Origin: Trametopsis cervina
Taxonomy: Eukaryota; Basidiomycota; Agaricomycetes; Polyporales; Irpicaceae
Direction: 5' to 3'
Assembly (NCBI GenBank): GCA_022385755.1
Contig: MU278352.1
Location: 682,001 to 746,000 of the forward strand
DNA length: 64,000 nt
The notes under the pieces are model-generated. The model saw only the letters and a program-made list of their open reading frames with translations. It was not told the DNA's origin and did not search any database. A program made the translations under genes and the position numbers. This document shows, one piece after another, positions 23,606 to 33,531 of the stretch. Position 1 is the first letter of the stretch. Each line of letters opens with the position of its first letter.

Positions 23606-25207
23606 ATGAACGCTTTTCTTGAGGAGGATGTACCAGACCCCACCGATTTCGCCCCTGAAGCCGACGCTCCCGGACTCAGGGCACTAGACGAAGCCGTGCG
23701 CTGCACGATATGTCGTGAGCATTTCGAGGCACCCGTTACGGTGAACTGCAGCCATGGACATTGCTTCTGCTCGTTGGTGTGTGAAGCTGTCATTAACGCG
23801 TCCATACCACCCTGACCGCGTCGCTAGTGCATACGGGAGCAGATGACGATCAAGCAAGAGTGTCCGCTTTGCCGGCAGCCTATTGTGGAGGCACACTTGA
23901 GACGAAACCCTGCCCTAGAGGATATACTGAAAGCTTGGAAGGCCGCGAGGTATGCGAGGTTCACTACCACAATTCGTCACGTTCTTACGATTGCGCTAGG
24001 CCTTTCGTGTTGAGCGTGTTGGAAGAGCGGCAGCACCCTATGCTTGTTACACCCCTGACCCGAAGCCCTGAACCTGTGCTGCTTGCCTCGCCATCTAAGA
24101 AACGGAGACGGCAGGCTTCGGTGTCTAGTGATGAGGACATTATGGAGGTTGCAGGTACGTCTTCGCGTCTCAGTTTCCAGTCGCGTAACACCTCATACGT
24201 CTTGATTTGCTAGGTCCCAGTAAGCCAGTCAGCTTACATCAGCGTTTACCGTCTACTCCGAAGAAGAAGCCGTCGTCCACTTCACGAGGCTCAGCGGGTG
24301 CGTACTTGAGCTGGTCAATGATGTCCTGTACCAGAACTCAATGCGTTCAATAGGTTACCTCATCGTCGAATGTCCTATATGCTCTCAGCGTATAAGAGCA
24401 GATACGGCGGATGCACATATAGAGAATAACTGCCAAACGTTGATATTAGGAGTTTCCCCCGGACCGAAGTCAATACACAAAACAAGATCAGTGCAGAAAA
24501 GGGAGTGGTCGCGGCTCTTCGGTGGTGAGGCAAGTTCTGGCTCGTCCCTCGGGAAGGGCAAAATGAAGAAGAGGTGCATGTCTTTCTTCCCTTATAACGT
24601 ATGAGCCGTACTAACCTCTCTTGCCCCAGAGCGACGACAGTAGACTTGGACGCGGCTGAACCTATACCGAAGATGGCTTATGATACACTGGCCGCGAAAA
24701 CTATAAGGGAACGCTTGAACGAATACTCGCTCCCAACCGAGGGCGAGAAGGCTGTTTTGGTAACTCGGCATCAACGGTATACTTCAACTTTCCCGTCTCG
24801 TGCGACTTTTCCCATTGAACGGCACTCTACAGTTGGGTTACGATGTTCAATGCCAACCTGGACGCCTCACCCGCGGAGCGTAAGACGCTGCCTCAACTCC
24901 GACAAGAGTTGAAGAAGCGAGAAGAGGCTGACAGAGTCAGGAAGCCTCAACAAACTCCCGTAGATCTCGACACTTATGAGGTACGTGTCGTTTCGCCGCT
25001 ATGTGCTATCTGCACCGCTTGAATGCTTATTGTATGGTATAGAGGAATAATAAGATGGCGTTCGCCCAGCTAATTGAGAAAGCTCGACCAAAGTCGCCCA
25101 GGAAAGCTATGGTGAATCCTAATGTGCTCGCGCCACCTGAACGAAGCTCCAAGACCCCAGACGATGTTATCCCAGACGACGTCGATACCCCTCTAATACA
25201 GGCATGA
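23606..25207 (+). CDS. RAD18: RAD18, E3 ubiquitin ligase for PCNA in post-replication repair
   Basis: With RAD6 it monoubiquitinates PCNA at stalled forks. The RING starts at about 23700 (CTICREHFEAPVTVNCSHGH) and is completed across an intron: CFCSL joins CIREQ, then CPLCRQPIVEAHLRRN (about 23860). A UBZ-type zinc finger follows near 24370 (CPICSQRI, HIENNC). A SAP-like DNA-binding segment lies at about 24680-24900 (YDTLAAKTIRERLNEYSLP, then RHQRYV across an intron). The C-terminus KMAFAQLIEKARPKSPRK with a short acidic tail ends at TGA 25205. ATG 23606 (MNAFLEEDVPDPTDF) sits about 30 residues before the RING, the usual spacing. Domain order matches yeast Rad18. Confidence 0.92.
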
Positions 25208-25543
25208 GATCTACACCAGTAAATCCCTCAAGCTGCTCGCTCTTTCGTATTATATTTCGTGGTCTGGACTTCTGCTTGTAGTCATCCTTCTTGGCATACA
25301 TTCTTGTAGAATATTTTTCATTGGGCAGCGTCGAGTAATTATAGTCTTGCCGGGAAAGCGCCTGCACAGTACGTGTAACGGGTCGGTCATGACAGCTTCC
25401 TCCGCGGGGTCATGAGACCGACTTTCCTTACGCCTCCATCAATAAGGTTGCAGCCGGTCCATTATGCGTTCATGAGTTCCTCGTAATACACGCATCTTGC
25501 CACCGTTACACATCCAGCAGTGCTTGTGTGCTAACCATTCGGG
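25208..25543. other. intergenic between RAD18 and the acyl-CoA synthetase
   Basis: About 335 bp. The final 30 bases before the next ATG contain CTAAC and CCTCACAG, like a branch site and acceptor, so an extra upstream exon of the next gene is possible. Confidence 0.35.
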
Positions 25544-28318
25544 ATGCGCAAACTAACCTCACAGACACCCCAGGCCTTTTCTAGGCTAGCAGCGCGACGT
25601 CGTGGGACTGCTAACGTTTCGAAGGGAATAGCTTCACATGCAAATACGAGAGAATTCTCGCAAAGCGCACACAAGCAAGGCCCCCTTGCTCTCTCTGCAG
25701 TAGAAGGTCCTCTCCACCCGCCATTGGCAGAGACAACGCTCCCAGGGTATTTCAGCGACACCATCCTGCGCCAACACTCCGACAGACCTGCACTGGTCTG
25801 CAGAAGTGAGAAGCCGCGAGCGCATGGGGGACCTCGTTCGCATAACCTGGGAATTGAGAAGCATCTGGCGTGGTCATTTGGCGAGCTCGATGAACAGACC
25901 AAGGCTTTAGCGAGAGGGCTCATCGGGCTGGGAGTGAAGAAAGGCGATAGAGTAGGAGTGATTATGGGGAACAACAGGTGCGTACGGTTACTCGGATCGC
26001 ATTGTTTCGTAGCTTAGAGTCGCCTCGTACAGTGCATATGCGATGCTGCAATGGGCCACTGCCAGCATAGGGGCTATTCTTGTCACTCTGAACCCGGCAT
26101 ACCGACTCCCAGAGCTCGTAAACAACACCATCTGCGGTTGATTTATTTGAAGCTTACTGATATGATATTTCTAGGTCAACACGCTTTCGCTAGTAGGCGT
26201 GAGCCACCTGTTCGTTGTGCCGCAGTTGCGAAGTTCAGCCTATGTGTCCATGCTGGCTGACGCCTTCCCTGCACTTGCCAATTCTGCACCGGGATCCATC
26301 CAAGAGCAAGCTCTGCCCGAATTGCGGCATCTGGTGGTCGTCGACAATACACCTGGTCTGAAAGAGTTTCAGCAGCACCTGGACAACGTGAAGTGTGCGG
26401 TGGACTTCCGCGAGATGCTGGTGTGGCGCGAAGACGCCAGTGAGCAAAAGGAAGTTCGACGACTGGAAAAGACTCTGGAGAAGGATGAGGTGATCAATTT
26501 GCAGTTCACCAGGTACGGTTATCAATGTTCCTATCATTACTCCCTCTTTCTTTGCGACAGCTGATGTTTTCGTAGCGGAACAACTGGCGCTCCGAAGGCT
26601 GTTTCCGTGAAGTAGTCTGCTTGCTCTTACTGGTACCTTGTTACTTACCCTGGCGCATTGCCGCACAGCTTACTCACAGCAACCTCCTCAATAATGGAAT
26701 TCAGATCGGACGATGTATGAACCTCACCTCATCCGATATCCTCTGTAAGCCCTAGCCTTCCTCTGCCTCCCTAAGCTCATCAACAATTCCAGGTAACGTT
26801 CCGCCTCTATTTCACTGCTTTGATAAGTCATACCCGCAGTAAACCGCCTAGATACGGCAGAGCTGATTCTTTCCGCCAACACGTCTCGTATTAGGAAACC
26901 TCGCCGCCTGGGCGCACGGTGCCTCGGTCGTCTATCCTTCAGACATCTTCGACCGCTCAAAGATAGTCGACGCCGTGATTGAGGAGAAATGTACGGCGCT
27001 GCACGGCGTTCCGACCCATTTTCTCGGCGTGTTAGCTGAGGTGGACGAACGGAATGCTGCCGGGGAGATGCTTGATTTCAGTCGGCTGCGGTACGTCTAG
27101 TGCCCCTAGGATTCTTGGATGCTCCAGGAACTTGACGCCTGGATGTACAGGACAGGTATCGCGGCGGGTTCCTCTGTGCCCATTGCGTTGATGAAGAGGC
27201 TCATCGAGAAGATCAACTTGACGGAACTCACTAACGCATATGGCATGAGTGAGCGATCATTTTGCTTCCTAGACCTATAATCGCACAACCTGATGCCTTT
27301 TCTCAGCTGAGACTAGGTATAGAATCCAGATACCCGACACTTTATTTTGCACACCTTTGACGTTGACGGCATAGCCCCGTATCGTTCCAGACAGTCCCTT
27401 CAGACCCCCTCATCAAGCGCGTCGAAACAGTGGGCAAGGTCCATCCCCACGTCAGAGCCAAGATCGTAGATCCATCCGGGAAGGTCGTACCTATCGGGAC
27501 ACCAGGAGAGTTGCTCGTATCTGGGTATCACTTGCAGAAGGGGTCAGTCTTTCTCTGCTCTTCGACATGTCGAGAGGCTGACATGATGTTGGAACAGGTA
27601 CTGGGGTGACGAAGAGCAGACTGCGTCTGTAATGAAGCGGGACGAGGAGGGCACTTTGTGGATGCACACGGGGGATGAAGGTATCATGGACGAGGAAGGC
27701 TATCTTAGAAGTGAGCTCTATCTCCATCAACCGTATTTGATATTTCTCACATTATCGTGCATCTTCCAGTCGTGGGCCGCATAAAGGTACTTCTTTACTT
27801 CTGCTAGCCACTCAGGCCCCAAGCTCACAACCCACTCGTACCAGGACATAATCATCCGTGGCGGCGAAGTACGTCTCTTCCGCCTGCACCTCCTACCGCG
27901 GCTTCCTAATGCTGTTTGCACCTACAGAACCTCTTCCCCGTTCAAATCGAGAACGTCCTGACGGCGAACCCGTCCATCCTCGAAGCAGCCGTTGTCTCTG
28001 TCCCAGACGACGTCTACGGCGAAGTCGTCGGCGCGTGGATCGTGCGCGACCCGCACAAACCTGCACAGTCGAGAGCGGAGGTCCGGGGCGTCGTCGCAGA
28101 TGGTATGAACCCCCAGGTACGCATGACTCGTAACCTCCTCGACGAGGCTGACCAGATGGGTATGGTTATGTCGGTAGAACGCGCCGAGGTGGGTGTGGTT
28201 CGTCGGCGAGGACGGGTACGACGAGCTGCCGAAGACCGCGAGCGGGAAGGTGATGAAGCATGTGCTGAGGAAATGGAGCAAGGAGCTTGCGGGAAAGAAG
28301 GTCGGGCTGGTGCAATGA
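25544..28318 (+). CDS. ACSF2-like acyl-CoA synthetase (AMP-binding), probably mitochondrial
   Basis: Activates a medium-chain fatty acid to its CoA thioester through an acyl-adenylate. The N-terminus (MRKLTSQTPQAFSRLAARRR) is basic with Ser/Thr and could be a mitochondrial signal. Motifs in order: WSFGELDEQTKALARGL (about 25870), the AMP-binding loop FTSGTTGAPKAVS across an intron (about 26510-26610), PPLFHCFGLVLGN (26800-26900), TALHGVPTHFLGVL (about 27000), YGM-TETSPVSFQ assembled over three exons (27240-27395), HTGDEG (27665), VGRIKD and IIRGGENLFP (27770-27950), and the C-terminal catalytic lysine in PKTASGK (about 28230). It ends KKVGLVQ at TGA 28316. Two junctions are unusual: an apparent AT-AC intron (26823-26882) and a 10-nt exon (27307-27316). 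The A10 lysine and all core motifs are intact, so the enzyme should be active. Confidence 0.88.
26823..26882 (+). other. apparent AT-AC intron (60 nt)
   Basis: The exon ends CACTGCTTTG and the next coding block starts GTCTCGTATTAGG. Joining them reads F-H-C-F-G-L-V-L-G-N, the expected family sequence. The removed 60 nt begin ATAAGTC and end CCAACAC. They contain CTGAT and a short pyrimidine run near the 3' side, as in ordinary major-spliceosome introns. No GT donor or AG acceptor keeps the frame: an in-frame TGA at 26864-26866 blocks upstream acceptors, and no AG lies between it and 26884. Confidence 0.75.
27307..27316 (+). other. 10-nt micro-exon in the acyl-CoA synthetase
   Basis: CTGAGACTAG is preceded by TTTCTCAG and followed by GTATAG. 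It joins GGCATGA (ending 27248) to CCCCGTATC (from 27375) to read G-M-T-E-T-S-P-V-S, the conserved A5 motif. The intron after it is 58 nt. Confidence 0.85.
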
Positions 28319-28633
28319 GAGGCAGCGCACGCACACCGAGGCTATATCCATGGAATACTTACAGATTTATACCATCTGGCCACACGTAGACTACACGGGA
28401 TAAAACATCACTATTATGCACGCTTGGATGGGAGTGTATTCCGGTTGCAGCGGCGTATAGTGGTTTGCGATACACAAGCACAATCACAGCAAAAGTAAAT
28501 ATCCAAATGCAAGCGAATTAGATTGAGAGCAGTTATGGTATGCACAGCATTAAACACAAGATATGCCTCGAGGCAGGCCAGACAAATAGCAAAGATGGTG
28601 AACCAATTTCAGTCCGTGATGGTAGTATGCATG
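28319..28633. other. convergent 3' flanks of the acyl-CoA synthetase and DCN1
   Basis: About 315 bp between two stop codons on opposite strands. Nothing else was recognised. Confidence 0.35.
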
Positions 28634-30631
28634 TTACTTTTCCTCAGCATCGACGGGCATATTGGCCTTCTTCCATGTGACAAACTCGTCAAGCATGGTG
28701 GGCCATGCCTATTTCGGAACGTTGCATGAGCGATCACTGCCATATAAAGCACAAATATGACGACTTACGCCGTCAGCCTCGTAGTTCTCAAGCGTAGGCG
28801 ATACGGATTGGCAGAACTCGAGCACCTGGAACGCATCCGGCGATGAGCCACTTGTGAAGAGAAGGACAGGACGGGAGATACAAACCATCGACCACAGATC
28901 CTTGTTCACGCCCTTGTACGTGCCCTTTTCCTGTGTTCACAGCGTCAACCTCAGCGCCACCCCCAACGCCACACAAAGACTAACCTGAATGAAGTCAAGG
29001 ATGTCCTGCATGAGGCTATACCGCGGCAGCACGAGGACAGACCAGAACGCCGATGCAGTCTGTAGGCGCATAGTTAGCAGATGCAATCGGGAATTCGGGA
29101 AAGCCATCAAACGAATTACACACCTCCATATCGATATTTCGCGCTTGTCTGTGAAAACACTGTCATAAACTGTCATCTAGATATCAGGAAACGCGTCACT
29201 CACTCTGGTTTGGCTAGTAGGAAGCAGAATGTGTAGAGCTCGCTGAAGGCCTTAGCCTTTGTGGTGGCGTATTGGTAGTAGTGGACGCGCCAGTATGGTT
29301 CGGGCTTCTTCTTGGATGCTGTGTTGCCGGGAGGTTTCAAGGGAGGTTTGTCCAAGATGAGGAGGTCTTCTAGGTCGTGGAGAGCAGCGGACAGAGCGGA
29401 TAATGAAGATACTCTGCGCAGACGTCAATCGCCTTTCAGCGAAGGGTGAACATTGATAGGCACACTCACTGAAGTCGCGATGTGCCCTTCTCCCACTCCT
29501 CCTTTGACAGTCTGGCCATCTCACTTGCACCGAACTGCCAAGCCAGTATTAGGGGGAGAGAACCCTCCAGCGATATCTCCGCATCGTTACAGAGTCTCTC
29601 CAAGCCCTCCGCACCTATGACAGACGGGTCGTCCTGGTCCGCATATCTCTCGAAGAGCACGGTCGCCCGCGCCGCGGAGTACGGTTCGTCCGCTTCCGCC
29701 GCGGGCTTTCTACCCTTCACGGCCTTTGCGGGCTTCGTACTAGATCCGACCGACGTGCTACTGGCGTTGTTGACGTTCGCGGCCCGAAGTGCGTCATCGT
29801 CACTGATCAGGTCGGCAGAGTTGGCAGAACAGCAGAAGAAGAGGCTCGTCAGTTTCATGGGGTAGCGGAAGAAGAAGAGGCAGGGCAGGCAGACAAGCGG
29901 CAGGCTGGCTGCGCGGTGGAAGACCAGCCGATGATCCCCCAACGAAGAACGAAAGAGCTCGAGCAGTGCGCCCACGTGCGCTGGCTCAAGCCGCTGCGAC
30001 AAGTGACGGTAGTAGCGTGCAAGCAGCGAGTGTTGTCGTTGGTCGTGAGAGCAGAGGGGAGACGTGCACTCACGCAGAATTCCCGCTATCACCTTCGGCA
30101 CGATGCTGTTTGGTAGCGCGTACGATCAGCCCCTCATGACTCCTGCCTTACTGGTAATCGAGCGCTTACATTTGACCCACTGCACAGGCCACAGCACTGG
30201 ATAAATGCGAGAGGATACGAGCAAACATGACAGAGAACACGCACGTCGTCTCGGCCGCCGTCTTCCTTGCTGTCGACGCTTTTGTTGCTTTCGATGTCTT
30301 GGCCGCTGCTGCTCGTTTGGGCTTTTTCGGCTGTGGATCCTGGACGGTTTGATGGAACACGTTATACTTTCAGCACATTTCCACGGTTCTAGAAAGGGGA
30401 CTATGTGAGCCCTGGGGCGCACCTCCATATAGACATCCTCATCCACCTGGGGTGATGCATCAGTCGCCTCCGCGCTACCAGCACCCTTTCCACGCGCAGA
30501 ACGGCGAGGAGCACGCGTCGCGGCTGCAGTGGCCGCCGCCTCGTCTGTTGCGCGTTTTCGCTTCGTGAGGCAACATTATTTAGCATTGCTGATAGAAGAG
30601 TCGAGGACGTAATGCTCACCTTGGGGGCCAT
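28634..30631 (-). CDS. DCN1: DCN1-like cullin neddylation factor (PONY domain)
   Basis: Scaffold-type E3 that stimulates NEDD8 transfer to cullins. The first coding exon is only 12 nt (30620-30631, MAPK). Exon 2 continues RKRATDEAA to VDEDVYME. Exon 3 has a nuclear-localisation-like run (PQPKKPKRAAAAKTSKATK, about 30355-30245). A long intron (about 30244-29803) then leads to DDDALRAANVNN. The PONY domain starts at LFERYADQDDPSVIGAEGL (about 29650) and continues LPLILAWQFGASEMARLSK, YTFCFLLAKPEQ, WSVLVLPRYSLMQDILDF and the closing WPTMLDEFVTWKK (about 28660). The order and the DEFV-W block match DCN1/DCUN1D proteins. The N-terminal nuclear signal resembles the animal DCUN1D4/5 type. It is divergent from CIA2, with 367 bp between start codons. 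Confidence 0.88.
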
Positions 30632-30998
30632 AGTGTCGCAGGGCGTGGGCACAGAGGCGGATGTGCGACGCGTTAATTAAGGACGTGGTTGAGGAGCAAG
30701 AGAGTAAGCGCCGTGCTGCGATGCGCCCGTCTGAGATTTGGCAGGAATACGAGATCTTGTTTGTGACATTACGGAGGTCACGGTGTGCGCTGCTTTGCGT
30801 GAATATCATGATGGGTGTGTCCCTGCCTCTCTCCCACTGCCACGACGCGTGCTGGTCACTCTACAACCAGGGACGCGACTCCTGGCGCCCGTCGACGCTA
30901 ATTACTGCCAGGCGCTCGTCTGTGCTCATCCGCTGCTGACTCAGTTTGTGCGACTCAGGGTCTTTCTTTTCGTCTCTCATCGTCGACGCACAGCTGCA
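30632..30998. promoter_or_regulatory. bidirectional promoter region of DCN1 and CIA2
   Basis: The 367 bp between two divergent start codons must hold both promoters. No TATA consensus was seen. Open frames crossing it (30661-30939, 30738-31181) are extensions of the CIA2 frame or chance. Confidence 0.45.
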
Positions 30999-31704
30999 AT
31001 GTCCGCAATGGAGGCCTTCAACCCGAACCCGACGATATTTGTGACAGCAAAATCCCGGGCGAACCAGTTTGCCAAGCCGCATTCTCTGTGGCTGGACGAC
31101 TCAGACAGTGAGCGTGATGTAGAGGAGGACAATTCAGACGACATAGAGCAAATAGATCAGGACGAAATCTTCGGTGCGTGACCCAACAACGTGCTAACCT
31201 TTCTGCAAGCACTTATCCTCGCCCGAAGAGCTCATCAGATCGATATCTGACCCAGAGCACAGGAGCATGTCGCTTGAGCAGCTCGCAGTTGTATCCGCAC
31301 CGCAAATCACCTTCGACTCCAAGGTCTCCGAGCGCGTCACCGTTGAATTCACCCCGACGGTACCACACTGTGGTATGAGCACTTTCATCGGTACGTCCAT
31401 GCTTGGATACTGCTGGTTCGCACTGCTGACAAGCGGTCACTATATATAGGCTTGTCCATTCGTGTCAGACTGCTGCGAAGTCTGCCTGAGCGATACAAGA
31501 TCGACATCAAGGTGAAACCTGGCTCACATCAGAGTGAACATGCCCGTATGTATCTTCTCATGCGTTACGCCGACCACTGACTGACTGAGCATCGCAGTGA
31601 ATAAGCAGCTGAACGACAAGGAGCGAGTCGCAGCTGCGCTCGAGAACCCGGCGTTGCTTGAGGTGCTTGAGCAGTGTCTTTCTACCGCTGGAGAGCATGC
31701 GTGA
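30999..31704 (+). CDS. CIA2: CIA2/FAM96-type cytosolic Fe-S targeting protein (MIP18 family)
   Basis: Component of the cytosolic iron-sulfur assembly targeting complex, which passes 4Fe-4S clusters to nuclear and cytosolic apoproteins. ATG 30999 starts [14 protein letters not shown]. An acidic segment follows ([16 protein letters not shown]). The DUF59 fold is split by introns: [19 protein letters not shown] (about 31225), [17 protein letters not shown] with the conserved reactive cysteine (about 31340-31390), [19 protein letters not shown] (31450-31510), and [19 protein letters not shown] (about 31600). It ends CLSTAGEHA at TGA 31702. The acceptor before ELIRS is CCGAAG at about 31223, not the earlier CAAG. 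The length fits the family. Confidence 0.92.
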
Positions 31705-32218
31705 AGTAACAGGGAGAGGGAACAGCCAAAATCAATGTAGTATGTCCTTTCTTTGTGCCGCTTCGCCGACGTCTCTGAAATGTCAGTAAGCTTCTTCTGT
31801 AGCAATAGCACGCGGTTTATATCAAGTTTGGAAAATGTATTACTCGTGGATAGATGATGCATAAAGCAGGATAACATGGTCATATAAGCGGTGGTATAAG
31901 GTATATATCCTAAGGTATGTGTGCATGGCAAGGATGGGTAATGCTGCAAATCAAGCTATGGCTAGATAATCCGTGAAACTATGGCTACAATTGGTGAACA
32001 AAGGTGATGTCAGAGGTGCGTGTGGGGTGCTCTAATGGAAGCTGTTGCTACAGGGGTGTTGATGACAACGATGGGGAATGGTGGCGGGATGCAATACGAA
32101 AGAGGGAGGAAGATGCGACGACAGCGACGACGAGGAGAGCGAAGAGAGAGAGTGAAAGGAAGGCATGAGGACCGATGCGAACGCATCGAGCACGACGGAG
32201 TATCCACCGCCGCCGCAT
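31705..32218. other. convergent 3' flanks of CIA2 and the DUF7330-like gene
   Basis: About 510 bp. Purine-rich from 32095 to 32165. No gene or RNA was recognised. Confidence 0.35.
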
Positions 32219-33163
32219 CTACTGATCCTCGAGCAAGAAGTCCCAATCAATGGAGACCTCCGCGCTGCGCTTTGTGCACCAGCCAAAGCCAAACATGCGC
32301 TTGCACGCCTCCTTCGCGCGCACCTCAGGCTCGCCGGTGTGGATATCCCACATACGGAACTTGACATGGCCCGCGGTGTGTATCACGACCTCGTCCTCCT
32401 CCGGCCCGCCGAACAACATCGACGCGCCCGCCTTCTCGCGCTCGAGCTCCGAGTCCGAGTCGGAGACGTAGATGTCCGAGTACACATACACGTCGTCGTC
32501 CCCGCCGCCGCCCACTGTCGAGAGCGCGGACATGACGGACGGGCGGCGCGACTGCGTGAGCTGGACGTGCTGCATGATGCGGTTCGTGAATCCCGCGGAG
32601 AAGCTGACGCGTTTGCATTGCGAGGACCGGTGGATGTGCCCCCGGAAGTCTGAGGGTAGCCACACCGTGATGTCGGCGTTGGCGGCGGACCGCACCTCGA
32701 GGTGGAACTTGGTCGAGCGAGCCGTCGTGAAATTACGACACTGGAAGCAGGAAGGCATATGGTCAGCTTTTCCATGTTTTCAAGTAATCATGAAGGGGAG
32801 AGCGCTGAGCGGATCGTCCAGTCGCCTGTGAGTACTCACAACTTTAACTCTGATTGGCTCAGAGCTGTCATTTCCAACGTACATTCCCAGGCGATGCCCT
32901 AGCGGTTGCGCTCGTGCGCGGAAATGTGGGAGGACGAGCGAGACGTCGATGGCATGGTGATCGCTCTCGAGCACAAAGTCGTGCAGGTTATGTGAGCCGG
33001 CCCCTCGGTATTTTACACGATGGGAGCCGTTCGGGAGTGCCAAGAAGCTGTCGGTGCTGGATGGCGACGCGGGCATGTCCTGCAAATTAGATGGTAAGGA
33101 GATCTGTCTGGGGGTGCATCGTGCTCGGGAGAAACTGACCAGCGGTATATATGAGTGCGACAT
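32219..33163 (-). CDS. uncharacterised basidiomycete protein, DUF7330-like
   Basis: Two exons: 33163-32840 and 32741-32219. The first contains LALPNGSHRVKYRGAGSHNL and HAIDVSLVLPHFRAR; splicing after VKV leads to CRNFTTARSTKFHLEV. The second exon continues ITVWLPSDFRGHIHRS, an acidic insert (DDDVYVYSDIYVSDSDSE), HVKFRMWDIHTGEPEVR, and ends DWDFLLEDQ. The alternating hydrophobic pattern suggests a beta-rich fold. The arrangement resembles basidiomycete proteins carrying DUF7330, but I assign this from memory of the sequence style. No enzyme motif, signal peptide or membrane segment is evident. ATG 33076 (MPASPSSTDS) is an alternative start. Confidence 0.6.
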
Positions 33164-33531
33164 GAGTTCAAGGCGTTACAGGAGGAAGACGAAGGACGAA
33201 TTAAAAGGTGGTGGTGGGGTGCGGCCAGAGGGAGTCGCGGCGGGCCGTGGGCGAGGCGAACTGGCGGGTGGAAAAGTGAAACAGGAGACGGTTGGGATCT
33301 TGGCTCTTAGGTATATAACAGATTGCACCGGCCAGGAGTGTCGTACAAGCAGCGGGCCTTGCCTTGTCCCAAAACGGCAGGAGGCAGAACAAGCATGACC
33401 AAAACGGTCATGTCGGAGAACAATAACGGGCCTTGCCTCCTACGGCCTACTCCTTCATTTTCCGCGTTGTGCACAGAGCTAAGAGGAAGAGGCCAACGCG
33501 TGCCCCCCACATGTGCGCGCACACGCACAGA
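33164..33531. other. intergenic, promoter of the DUF7330-like gene
   Basis: Includes the TATA-like box at about 33313. No gene was recognised. Confidence 0.3.
33308..33318 (-). promoter_or_regulatory. TATA-like box of the DUF7330-like gene
   Basis: TTATATACC on the minus strand, about 150 bp upstream of ATG 33163. Confidence 0.35.

Noticed and set aside
26823..26882. U12-type (minor) intron
   Set aside because: Donor ATAAGT is not ATATCCTT and no TCCTTAAC branch site is present, so a major-class AT-AC intron fits better.
32165..32653. 163-codon plus-strand frame
   Set aside because: Antisense shadow of the DUF7330-like second exon.
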